Assembly (NCBI GenBank): GCA_005788145.1
Contig: SXYY01000144.1
Location: 1 to 27,989, forward strand
DNA length: 27,989 nucleotides
DNA from: Bacteroidota bacterium
Lineage (GTDB): Bacteria > Bacteroidota > Bacteroidia > NS11-12g > UBA955
Direction: 5' to 3'
Shown here: positions 7,117 to 14,370 of the stretch, piece by piece
Position numbering within the stretch: position 1 is the stretch's first letter
Layout: every line of letters begins with the position of its first letter
Translations under genes and position numbers: made by a program
The notes under the pieces: model-generated
Databases searched by the model: none
Told to the model about the DNA's origin: nothing
The model's input: the letters and a program-made list of their open reading frames with translations, nothing else

Positions 7117-9339
7117 TTAACGACGGTTGCGGTTGTCACGACCTCCGTCGCGGCCACCACGACCACCATCGCGGCCACCTCTTCCACCTTCAGGGCGGGG
7201 AGCACGCTCGCGCTCAACATATCCCTCAGGTTTTGGAGTCAACGACTTCATGCTCAAACGGAACTTGCCAGAACGCTGGTCAACTTCTACCAATTGAACA
7301 GTCACTTCTTCTCCTTCAGTAAATACACCTTCCATGGTCGCAACGCGATCATAAGAAATTTCACTGATGTGCAACAAACCGTCCTTGCCTGGCATGAATT
7401 CAACAAATGCGCCAAATTCAGTGATGGTCTTCACTTTACCAGTGTATGTTCCACCCACTTCAGGAATTGCAACGATACCATTTACAATGGCAACTGCGGC
7501 TGCCATGCTATCGCCATCGTTACTCAAAATTTCTACGTATCCTTTGCCATCACGCTCTTCGATAGAGATGGTGGTTCCAGTCCGCGCTTGGATGTCTTGA
7601 ATGATTTTTCCTCCTGGTCCGATTACCGCACCAATGAACTCTTTGTCAATCACGATCATTTCAACACGTGGTGTATGTGGCTTCAATTCTGGTCTACCAG
7701 AAGTGATGGTTTTGGCCATTTCGCCCAAAATGTGCAAACGACCTTCTTTGGCTTGTTTCAAAGCCTGAGCAACCATTTCCCACTTCAAACCGTTGATTTT
7801 GATGTCCATCTGACAAGCGGTGATACCTTCGGTGGTTCCAACTACTTTGAAATCCATATCACCCAAGTGATCTTCATCACCCAAGATATCGGTTAACACC
7901 GTGTAACGACCAGATTCATCAGTAATCAAACCCATGGCAATACCACCAACAGGCTTTTGCAATGGAATACCAGAATCCATCAACGCCATAGAACCAGCAC
8001 AAACTGTTGCCATGGAAGAAGAACCATTTGATTCTAGGATATCACTTACAATACGAATTACATAAGGAACATCGATTGGCAACATGGCTTTCAAACCGCG
8101 CAACGCCAAATTACCGTGACCGATTTCGCGACGACCAGGACCGCGGTTAGGTCTTACTTCGCCCGTAGAAAAACCAGGGAAGTTATAGTGCAACATCAAA
8201 CGGCTATGTCCGTGCAACATCGGTGCATCCAACAATTGCTCATCCATTTTACCACCCAAAGTAACAGTCGTCAAAGACTGAGTTTCACCACGTGTAAATA
8301 CAGCAGAACCATGTGCTGCTGGCAAATAATCCACTTCAGTGTAGATAGGACGAACTTGGGTTGTTGAACGACCGTCCAAACGACGACCACTGTCCAAGAT
8401 CATTTCACGCATTTGGTTGTATTCCGCTTCATGGAAATACTTCTTTGCCAAACGAACCATGCGGGATTCTTGCTCATGGCCTTCGAACTGCTTGCAATAT
8501 TCAGCAATAATGGCTTTGAAAGCTGCAGTACGCTCGTTTTTTGGTGCACCGCTTTCAGCAACCTTACGGATATCCGCAGAAGTTTCAGCAATCACGCGCT
8601 CGCGCAATTCAGCATCATTGTCTTCGTGATTGTATTCGCGAACGGGTTTGCGACCACCCATTTCAGCCAACAATTCCATTTGGGCAGCACATTGTAGTTT
8701 CACAGCTTCATGACCAAATTTCAAGGCTTCCAAGAACTCTTCTTCAGACAATTCTTTCAATTCACCTTCTACCATGTTCAAGTCGTTGGCAGTACCGCCA
8801 ACCAACATGTCGATATCAGACAGTGCCAGTTCTTCTCTGGTAGGGTTTACGATGAACTTGCCATCGATTCTACCCACACGAACCTCAGAGATTGGTCCTA
8901 GAAAGGGAATATCTGTCAACATCAACGCAGCCGAAGCAGCCAATCCAACATAACTATCTGGAAGGATGTTCTCATCGGAGGAAATCAATGTCAACATCAC
9001 TTGGGTGTCGGCATGATAATCTTCTGGGAACAAAGGACGCAAGCAACGGTCTACGAGACGAGAAATCAAGATTTCATAGTCGGACAAACGCGCCTCACGA
9101 CGTAAAAAGCTACCTGGGATGCGGCCAACGGCAGCAAATTTCTCTTGGTAGTCGACGCTCAAGGGAAGGAAATCAACACCTTCTTTTGCATCGTAGTTAG
9201 AAACTACAGAGGCCAAAATCATGGTTTTGCCAACTTTTACTACGCAGCTGCCGTGGGCCTGACGGGCCAATTTACCGGTTTCGATTTCGATGATTTTACC
9301 ATCGCCGGTATCGAATTGTTTTTTGTGTATTTTAAACAT
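7117..9339 (-). CDS. pnp: Polyribonucleotide nucleotidyltransferase (PNPase)
   Basis: A 740-residue protein for phosphorolytic 3'-5' RNA degradation in the cytoplasm. First RNase PH domain about 10-145; helical linker; second RNase PH domain about 325-500, including GHGNLALRGL and the catalytic acidic cluster GDEDHLGDMDFKV (about 487-498); KH domain about 558-620 with IGPGGKII; S1 domain about 631-698 with GAFVEFMPGKDGLLHISE. The last 40 residues are a basic Gly/Arg-rich tail (GGRGGRDGGR repeats), likely an extra RNA-binding region. Length and domain order are standard. It lies downstream of rpsO on the same strand, the widely conserved rpsO-pnp order, though a hairpin terminator separates the two genes, so some pnp expression must come from read-through or an unseen promoter. 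Confidence 0.98.
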   Translation of the reverse strand: MFKIHKKQFDTGDGKIIEIETGKLARQAHGSCVVKVGKTMILASVVSNYDAKEGVDFLPLSVDYQEKFAAVGRIPGSFLRREARLSDYEILISRLVDRCLRPLFPEDYHADTQVMLTLISSDENILPDSYVGLAASAALMLTDIPFLGPISEVRVGRIDGKFIVNPTREELALSDIDMLVGGTANDLNMVEGELKELSEEEFLEALKFGHEAVKLQCAAQMELLAEMGGRKPVREYNHEDNDAELRERVIAETSADIRKVAESGAPKNERTAAFKAIIAEYCKQFEGHEQESRMVRLAKKYFHEAEYNQMREMILDSGRRLDGRSTTQVRPIYTEVDYLPAAHGSAVFTRGETQSLTTVTLGGKMDEQLLDAPMLHGHSRLMLHYNFPGFSTGEVRPNRGPGRREIGHGNLALRGLKAMLPIDVPYVIRIVSDILESNGSSSMATVCAGSMALMDSGIPLQKPVGGIAMGLITDESGRYTVLTDILGDEDHLGDMDFKVVGTTEGITACQMDIKINGLKWEMVAQALKQAKEGRLHILGEMAKTITSGRPELKPHTPRVEMIVIDKEFIGAVIGPGGKIIQDIQARTGTTISIEERDGKGYVEILSNDGDSMAAAVAIVNGIVAIPEVGGTYTGKVKTITEFGAFVEFMPGKDGLLHISEISYDRVATMEGVFTEGEEVTVQLVEVDQRSGKFRLSMKSLTPKPEGYVERERAPRPEGGRGGRDGGRGGRDGGRDNRNRR

Positions 9340-9358
9340 TGTATATTAATTTCAGAAA

Positions 9359-9396
9359 TAAAAAGCCCCGCTTCGCGAAGCGAACGGGGCTTTTCT
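9359..9396 (-). terminator. Hairpin terminator between rpsO and pnp
   Basis: Outer stem AAAAGCCCCG/CGGGGCTTTT encloses the self-complementary CTTCGCGAAG, so two alternative foldings exist. On the minus strand it lies 31 bases after the rpsO stop and is followed by T residues. It may attenuate read-through into pnp. Confidence 0.8.
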
Positions 9397-9426
9397 TTAC
9401 TCGTAAAAGGTTTAAAAGAATAAGTC

Positions 9427-9696
9427 TTACTTACGCAAGCCCAATTCTTTGATCAACGCTCTGTATTTGAAGATGTCTTTCTTCATCAAGTAGTTCAACA
9501 AGCTTCTACGCTTACCAACCAACTTAATCAAAGACAATTCCGCACTCTTGTCTTTGCGGAATTCCTTCAAGTGTGCACTGATAAAATTGATTCTCTCAGT
9601 GAACATGGCAATTTGGGCCTCGGTGCTTCCTGTATTGGTTGCAGAGCCTCCGAAGGTGTTAAAAATTTCTTTCTTTCTTTCAGCAGTTAATTGCAT
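9427..9696 (-). CDS. rpsO: 30S ribosomal protein S15
   Basis: An 89-residue protein that binds 16S rRNA in the small subunit platform. The start is placed at the ATG giving MQLTAERKKEIF, which matches the usual length of 88-89 residues. The frame remains open upstream to 9783, but that extension is hydrophobic, unlike S15, and would run over the promoter. Family signatures are seen: GSTEAQIAMFTERI, LSAHLKEFRKDKS-like (here FISAHLKEFRKDKS), and LIKLVGKRRSLLNYL. It is followed by pnp, the classical pairing. Confidence 0.97.
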   Translation of the reverse strand: MQLTAERKKEIFNTFGGSATNTGSTEAQIAMFTERINFISAHLKEFRKDKSAELSLIKLVGKRRSLLNYLMKKDIFKYRALIKELGLRK

Positions 9697-9715
9697 GGCT
9701 ATCTCAAATGGGAGG

Positions 9716-9723
9716 CAAAGATA
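9716..9723 (-). promoter_or_regulatory. -7 promoter element for rpsO
   Basis: The minus strand reads TATCTTTG, an exact TAnnTTTG match, 19 bases before the rpsO ATG. The expected -33 TTG is not obvious; the region is T-rich. Confidence 0.6.
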
Positions 9724-9826
9724 CAAAACAAAAATGACTAAATGTGGATATTCTTGTGAAAAAGTTTCAAAAAGACCACTCATCCAAAGCTGTACAAATG
9801 AATGGGCCGAAAACTAACCTTTAAAC

Positions 9827-9834
9827 TACCTTTG
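9827..9834 (+). promoter_or_regulatory. -7 promoter element for the ABC exporter
   Basis: TACCTTTG fits TAnnTTTG and ends eight bases before the ATG at 9843, which would give a very short or absent 5' leader. No good -33 TTG was found, so this is moderate evidence. Confidence 0.5.
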
Positions 9835-9842
9835 TACTTCCC

Positions 9843-11618
9843 ATGCGCGAACTTTTATTTCTAAATCAATACCTCATCAAATACGGGAAAATGATGTTGT
9901 GGGGCATCCTTTTTATCTTGCTCACCAACGTATTTTCTGCTTCTGTTCCAATTTTGGTCCGTTTGGGATTGGATGAAGCGCTAAAACAGTCGCTTTGGAT
10001 TACTGGCAGGGGCGATGCTTTGGCGTCGAGCCTCATCTTCCAGACCGCTTTGGCTTTTGGTGTGGGCATTTTGTTACTGGCCATTGTACGCGGTGTGTTC
10101 ATGTATTTCATGCGTCAGACCCTGATTGTGGTATCGAGAAAAGTGGAATACGACCTTAAAAATCGCCTTTACAACAAATATCAAAAGCTGGGAGAATCAT
10201 TTTATCGCAAACACATGACGGGTGATTTGCTCTCCCGCATGAGTGAAGATGTTTCAAATGTTCGCATGTACATCGGTCCGGCCATCATGTATTTCGCCAA
10301 TATGATATTCACCTTTGTGGTGGTCATCTATCAAATGTCGCAAGCCAACGCATCGCTCACAATTTGGGTTTTACTGCCCTTGCCTGTACTCTCCTATTCC
10401 ATTTATCAAGTGAGTCGCCGCATGAATTTGGGCAACAAACAGATACAAGAACAACTGTCTGTGATCACTGCAAGTGCCCAAGAAACATTTGCGGGAATTC
10501 GCATCATCAAATCTTTCGGGATGGAAGCCACGTTCAGCGCCAAATTTCAAGCCGAAGGCGAGGAGTATAAAAATCGAAACATGAAACTGGCCAAAATCAA
10601 TGCGCTCTTCTTTCCGATGATGCTGTTGCTGATGGGTTTGAGTACATTGATAGTGATTTATTTGGGCGGGAAAGAAGTTGAAAAAGGTGCCTTTACCCCC
10701 GGTAATTTGGCCGAATTTGTGATTTATCTCAACATGTTGATATGGCCTGTAGCGAGTTTGGGATGGACAACCGCTTTGGTACAAAAAGCCGCTGCCAGTC
10801 AAAAGCGCATTAACGAGTTTTTAACGGCTGACGAGCACCAAGAAATCGCCGGTAAACCCTTTGTTTTTAATCGGGAAATCACCATTGATAACCTCAACTT
10901 TACCTACGAAGGCAAAACACAGCCCGCATTGAAGAACATTTCACTAACCATAAAACGCGGTGAAATTTTGGGTGTTACAGGCAGAACAGGTTCAGGCAAA
11001 TCAACCTTGGCGCAGTTGTTATCCGCAATGTATTATGCCTCACAGGATGCCTCTCGCGTGCTTATCGATGGTGTACCGATGCACGAAATCAACCTCCATG
11101 ATTTCCGCCGTCATTTGGCCTATGTGCCTCAAGATGTATTTCTGTTTTCTGAAACCATCAGTGATAACATTGCGTTTGGTATTGAAACGGGCGAACTATC
11201 ACCGGAAGAATTACAAAAAGCAGTAAAGGCAGCCTGTCTCGACAAAGATATCCCCCAATGGCCCAACGGTTTAAACACATTGCTTGGCGAAAGGGGTGTG
11301 AGTTTATCGGGCGGACAAAAACAGCGCGTTGCCTTGGCCAGGGCTTTGGTAAAACGAGCGAGTTTGTATGTGTTGGATGACTGTTTGAGTGCGGTTGATG
11401 CGGAAACGGAGCGACAGATTATTGAGCATGTATCCCACTGGCTGAAAGATGCCACAGCCATTGTTGTGGCCCACCGAATTGCTCCATTGCGGATGGCCGA
11501 TCGCATCATCGTGTTGGAGGAGGGTGTCATTACAGATATCGGTACCCATGACGAATTGGTCCTTCGATGCGATTATTATCGCAATTTAAACGAAAGCCAA
11601 AGTGCTGAATTCCAATGA
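9843..11618 (+). CDS. ABC exporter, fused membrane and ATPase domains (MsbA/MdlA-like)
   Basis: A 591-residue half-transporter for export across the inner membrane. Six membrane helices occupy about residues 15-315. The ATPase domain follows: Walker A GRTGSGKST (380-388), Q-loop YVPQDVFLF, signature LSGGQKQR (488-495), Walker B YVLDD (509-513), D-loop SAVD and H-loop His544. The residue after the Walker B Asp is Asp513 rather than the catalytic Glu, as in the degenerate half of heterodimeric exporters such as MdlA or BmrC. Yet no partner half-transporter lies next to it. Substrate unknown; lipids or drugs are the usual substrates of relatives. It stands alone between its own -7 element and the PUR-family gene. 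Confidence 0.9.
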   Translation: MRELLFLNQYLIKYGKMMLWGILFILLTNVFSASVPILVRLGLDEALKQSLWITGRGDALASSLIFQTALAFGVGILLLAIVRGVFMYFMRQTLIVVSRKVEYDLKNRLYNKYQKLGESFYRKHMTGDLLSRMSEDVSNVRMYIGPAIMYFANMIFTFVVVIYQMSQANASLTIWVLLPLPVLSYSIYQVSRRMNLGNKQIQEQLSVITASAQETFAGIRIIKSFGMEATFSAKFQAEGEEYKNRNMKLAKINALFFPMMLLLMGLSTLIVIYLGGKEVEKGAFTPGNLAEFVIYLNMLIWPVASLGWTTALVQKAAASQKRINEFLTADEHQEIAGKPFVFNREITIDNLNFTYEGKTQPALKNISLTIKRGEILGVTGRTGSGKSTLAQLLSAMYYASQDASRVLIDGVPMHEINLHDFRRHLAYVPQDVFLFSETISDNIAFGIETGELSPEELQKAVKAACLDKDIPQWPNGLNTLLGERGVSLSGGQKQRVALARALVKRASLYVLDDCLSAVDAETERQIIEHVSHWLKDATAIVVAHRIAPLRMADRIIVLEEGVITDIGTHDELVLRCDYYRNLNESQSAEFQ

Positions 11619-11647
11619 TAAAGGCGCACCAAGCGTTAAAATGACAC

Positions 11648-11673
11648 TTGTTTATTAATTTATCTTACATTTG
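11648..11673 (+). promoter_or_regulatory. Promoter for the PUR-family gene
   Basis: TACATTTG at 11666-11673 is an exact TAnnTTTG match, with TTG at 11648-11650. The 15-base spacer is shorter than the usual 18-20. It would leave a leader of about 60 bases before the ATG. Confidence 0.5.
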
Positions 11674-11738
11674 TGTGCAGAACCTCAATAATTTTTGCAT
11701 ATTTGCCTAGAGATTTGAGTTCTCGTATTAACTAGAAG

Positions 11739-12050
11739 ATGATGCAGGAAGAAAACTACAACAGAGATTCTCAAGAGGAGATCTTTTCCAAGCGTGTACG
11801 TGCAGGCAAGCGCACTTACTTTTTTGATGTAAAAGCCACAAGAAACAACGACTATTACATTACTATTACTGAAAGTAAGCGAAGCAAGTTCGACGATGGT
11901 AATTTTGTGAAGATGAAGATTCATTTGTACAAAGAGGACTTTAACAAGTTTAGCGATGGCTTGTCAGAGACCATTGGTCATGTGAAGACTACCTTGCTAC
12001 CTGAATACAATTTTGACGAATACGACCGTCAAGACGAAGATTACATCTAG
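11739..12050 (+). CDS. PUR family DNA/RNA-binding protein (DUF3276)
   Basis: A small 103-residue protein of the PUR-alpha-like DUF3276 family, common in Bacteroidota. The core reads IFSKRVRAGKRTYFFDVKAT, then DYYITITESKRS, and HLYKEDFNKFSDGL, the beta-beta-beta-alpha pattern of a PUR repeat. Related bacterial PUR proteins bind single-stranded DNA or RNA and act as regulators; the target here is unknown. The C-terminus is acidic (DEYDRQDEDYI). Two adjacent ATG codons (11739, 11742) open the frame. It appears to be a single-gene unit with its own promoter. Confidence 0.85.
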   Translation: MMQEENYNRDSQEEIFSKRVRAGKRTYFFDVKATRNNDYYITITESKRSKFDDGNFVKMKIHLYKEDFNKFSDGLSETIGHVKTTLLPEYNFDEYDRQDEDYI

Positions 12051-12059
12051 AATCGGGTG

Positions 12060-12093
12060 TAAGGTTTCCCCACTAGACCACCTTCTTTTTTTG
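12060..12093 (+). terminator. Weak possible terminator after the PUR-family gene
   Basis: AAGGT and ACCTT can pair across a loop of about 14 bases and are followed by C then seven T. The stem is short, so this is a tentative call. Confidence 0.3.
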
Positions 12094-12121
12094 TATCACC
12101 GGAATTAGCCGTGGCTTTTCC

Positions 12122-12129
12122 TATTTTTG
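12122..12129 (+). promoter_or_regulatory. -7 promoter element for the DUF4199-to-GH3 operon
   Basis: TATTTTTG fits TAnnTTTG and ends only four bases before the GTG start at 12134. If used, the mRNA would be leaderless or nearly so. No clear -33 TTG at the proper distance. Confidence 0.45.
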
Positions 12130-12133
12130 TGCC

Positions 12134-12661
12134 GTGTTCAAACGTGTTTTTATTTATGGCTTGGCATTTGGCTCTTTGAGCGCATCCATGCTGTTGGTAC
12201 AATACCTCAATGGGTTGTACAAAACCACATCATTCGTGGCTTTCTTTCCGATGTTTTTCAACTTGGTGATTCCTGGAATCGGGGTTTACTTGTTTGTGAA
12301 GAGTTTGATGCACATGCAAACCGACAAACCCATCAACATGGGTAAGGCGTTGTTTTATTCCTTGATGATGGCACTGGTCATGGCAGCCACAAACATTGCA
12401 GCTTACCAGCACATTTACCACAACAAAACCGAAATCATTCAAGATTGGAGAAAATTGCAATATGCGGCAATCGATCGGAGTGTGAATAACGATACGAGCA
12501 TCGCCCTGAACGATAAGTCCAAACAAAAGACGTTGTTGAAGGAGAATTTTGATGTGAAAATCAGTCCTTCCTCCTTTGGTGGCTTTGAACTAATGATGTG
12601 TGTTTCAACCAGTATGGTAGTGGCGTTGATGGTGTTTGTGTGGAACATGAAGCGCACATAA
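12134..12661 (+). CDS. DUF4199-type membrane protein
   Basis: A 175-residue inner membrane protein with four hydrophobic segments: about 6-24, 33-57, 72-92 and a C-terminal one about 150-170. A hydrophilic loop lies between the third and fourth. This length and layout, and the repeated presence of such genes beside lipid or glycosyl transferase genes in Bacteroidota, fit DUF4199, whose function is unknown. The start codon is GTG; the next in-frame ATG at 12188 would remove the first membrane span. It leads a five-gene run, with the PlsC-type gene 11 bases downstream. Confidence 0.65.
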   Translation: MFKRVFIYGLAFGSLSASMLLVQYLNGLYKTTSFVAFFPMFFNLVIPGIGVYLFVKSLMHMQTDKPINMGKALFYSLMMALVMAATNIAAYQHIYHNKTEIIQDWRKLQYAAIDRSVNNDTSIALNDKSKQKTLLKENFDVKISPSSFGGFELMMCVSTSMVVALMVFVWNMKRT

Positions 12662-12672
12662 CATAGTATGCC

Positions 12673-13410
12673 ATGAAGAAGATCTTGGGTAGAATATGGT
12701 TGGTTTGGGCGGGCTTTTGGTTTGTGTCTCTGTTTCTGCTCGTTTACCCCTTCTTGTGGCTATTGCTGCAATCGTCCAAAACCTATCGACTAGCACATGG
12801 GCTTCGTAAAATTTGGGGAAGAACCACATCACTGGTGGCGTTTGTTTGGCCGGTAGTTCGCTATGAGCAGCCGTTGCCCAAAAATCAGCAATTGGTGTTC
12901 TGTCCCAACCACATTTCATACTTGGATATTCTTACTTGTGGTAGTTTTTTACCTGGATTTAATTTTTTCATGGGCAAAATAGAGCTGTCGCGCATACCGT
13001 TGTTTGGCATATGGTTTCGTACATTGGATATCGCAGTGCATCGAGAGAGCCTTCGGGGATCACACAAGGCCTTCGTGGATGCGTCTAACCAAATGGATGC
13101 GTTGGGTGCCAATTTGATTATTTATCCAGAGGGCAGAATTCCCGATAGCGCGCCTCAAATTAAATACCCATTCAAGCCGGGTGCATTTCGTTTGGCCATT
13201 GAAAAGCAGATCCCCATTGTCCCAGTAACTTTGGCCGATAACCTAAAACGGTTTAACAGTGAAACGTTTGATGGATCGCCAGGCTTGATGCGCATGTTTG
13301 TTCATGCGCCGATTGAAACCAAGGGTTTATCGATAGATGATCTGCCAATGGTGCAAGAAAAAGTATACAATGTTATATCTTCACAACTCAAATCACTAGG
13401 TATCATATGA
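12673..13410 (+). CDS. 1-acyl-sn-glycerol-3-phosphate acyltransferase (PlsC family)
   Basis: A 245-residue membrane-bound acyltransferase expected to transfer an acyl chain to lysophosphatidate or a related acceptor in phospholipid synthesis. A hydrophobic N-terminal segment (about 8-35) anchors it. Motif I is NHISYLD (His80-x4-Asp85), the catalytic pair. Motif II is in KIELSRIPLFG (102-112), motif III is YPEGR (151-155) and motif IV is IPIVPVTL (180-187). All four family motifs are intact. Its last four bases overlap the gatC start (ATGA), a sign of translational coupling. Other PlsC-fold acyltransferases, such as those acylating ornithine lipids, cannot be excluded. Confidence 0.87.
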   Translation: MKKILGRIWLVWAGFWFVSLFLLVYPFLWLLLQSSKTYRLAHGLRKIWGRTTSLVAFVWPVVRYEQPLPKNQQLVFCPNHISYLDILTCGSFLPGFNFFMGKIELSRIPLFGIWFRTLDIAVHRESLRGSHKAFVDASNQMDALGANLIIYPEGRIPDSAPQIKYPFKPGAFRLAIEKQIPIVPVTLADNLKRFNSETFDGSPGLMRMFVHAPIETKGLSIDDLPMVQEKVYNVISSQLKSLGII

Positions 13411-13703
13411 AAATCACCGAACAAAGAGTGAAAGAACTCGCCCATTTATCGCGCTTGCAATTTGAAGGGGATAATTTAACAAAAATGCAGAGCGATTTGG
13501 AGGACATCCTGGTGATGTGCGAAAAACTCAAAGAGGTAGATACAGAAGGTGTAGAGCCATTGATTTATCTAACAAACAGTGAAACCGTGTTACGAGAGGA
13601 TGTGGTGATTCAAACCATTACCCATGAAGAGGCACTGCGAAATGCACCCAAATCGGACAGTGATTTCTTTCGCGTTCCCAAGGTAATTGACGGCAATGGC
13701 TAG
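13407..13703 (+). CDS. gatC: Aspartyl/glutamyl-tRNA amidotransferase subunit C
   Basis: A 98-residue GatC, the small subunit that holds together the GatCAB amidotransferase, which converts Glu-tRNA(Gln) and Asp-tRNA(Asn) to the amidated forms. The pattern is clear: VKELAHLSRLQF near the start, LEDILVMCEKLKEVDTEGV in the middle, VLREDVV, and the closing NAPKSDSDFFRVPKVI. gatA and gatB are not in this window. The gene overlaps the acyltransferase upstream by four bases and the ABC ATPase downstream by eight, so it sits in an operon with no functional link to tRNA amidation. Confidence 0.95.
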   Translation: MKITEQRVKELAHLSRLQFEGDNLTKMQSDLEDILVMCEKLKEVDTEGVEPLIYLTNSETVLREDVVIQTITHEEALRNAPKSDSDFFRVPKVIDGNG

Positions 13704-14370
13704 TGCCTTAATATCGCTTCAAGACATCCGAAAGACCTATGTACTGGGCGATCAAACAGTGCACGCCCTAAAAAAAATTGATCTTGATATCCATCAAGGA
13801 GAGTATGTGGCTTTGATGGGACCCTCGGGTTCGGGAAAAAGTACCCTAATGAACATCATTGGCTGCCTAGATACACCTTCAGCAGGTAAATATTGGCTGA
13901 ATCAAAAAGAAGTGAGCATGATGTCGGACGTTGAATTGAGCAAAGTCCGAAACGACGAGATTGGTTTTGTATTTCAAACATTCAATTTATTGAATCGATT
14001 GAGTTCATTGGAGAATGTTGCTTTGCCATTGGTATATGCCGGCGTATCTCAAAAAGAGCGTTTGGAACGGGCCCGGGAAACCCTGAATAAGGTGGGTTTG
14101 GGCAACCGATTGGACCATAAACCCAATGAGCTTTCTGGCGGACAAAGGCAGCGTGTTGCAGTTGCTCGTGCTTTGATTAATAATCCAAGTTTGTTGCTTG
14201 CAGATGAACCCACAGGAAACCTCGATACCCAAACTTCACATGAAATTATGGGGTTGTTCGAAGAGATTCACGCAGGAGGAAATACCATTGTTTTGGTGAC
14301 CCATGAAGAAGACATCGCAAAACATGCCAAAAAAATTGTTAGGTTGCGTGATGGTTTGATAGCGTCATGA
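13696..14370 (+). CDS. ABC transporter ATP-binding protein (LolD/MacB type)
   Basis: A 224-residue ATPase subunit. The start is placed at the ATG at 13696 (MASALISLQDIRK), overlapping gatC by eight bases; an upstream TTG at 13687 is possible but unneeded. Walker A GPSGSGKST (42-50), Q-loop FVFQTFNLL (Gln94), signature LSGGQRQR (146-153), Walker B LLLADEPTGNLD (with Glu171) and H-loop VTHE (His203). The NLLNRLSSLENVALPLVYAG stretch is typical of the MacB/LolD/FtsE-like group, which pairs with a four-helix permease carrying a periplasmic domain and acts on lipoproteins or other envelope substrates. No permease gene is in this window, so the partner must be elsewhere. Confidence 0.9.
   Translation: MASALISLQDIRKTYVLGDQTVHALKKIDLDIHQGEYVALMGPSGSGKSTLMNIIGCLDTPSAGKYWLNQKEVSMMSDVELSKVRNDEIGFVFQTFNLLNRLSSLENVALPLVYAGVSQKERLERARETLNKVGLGNRLDHKPNELSGGQRQRVAVARALINNPSLLLADEPTGNLDTQTSHEIMGLFEEIHAGGNTIVLVTHEEDIAKHAKKIVRLRDGLIAS

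Noticed and set aside
7294..7896. A 200-codon open frame antisense to pnp
   Set aside because: It lies fully within a strongly conserved pnp sequence, its translation shows no recognisable domain, and no promoter or start context was seen.
9697..9783. N-terminal extension of rpsO
   Set aside because: The extension would make S15 118 residues, is hydrophobic, and covers the TATCTTTG promoter element; MQLTAERKK is the normal start.
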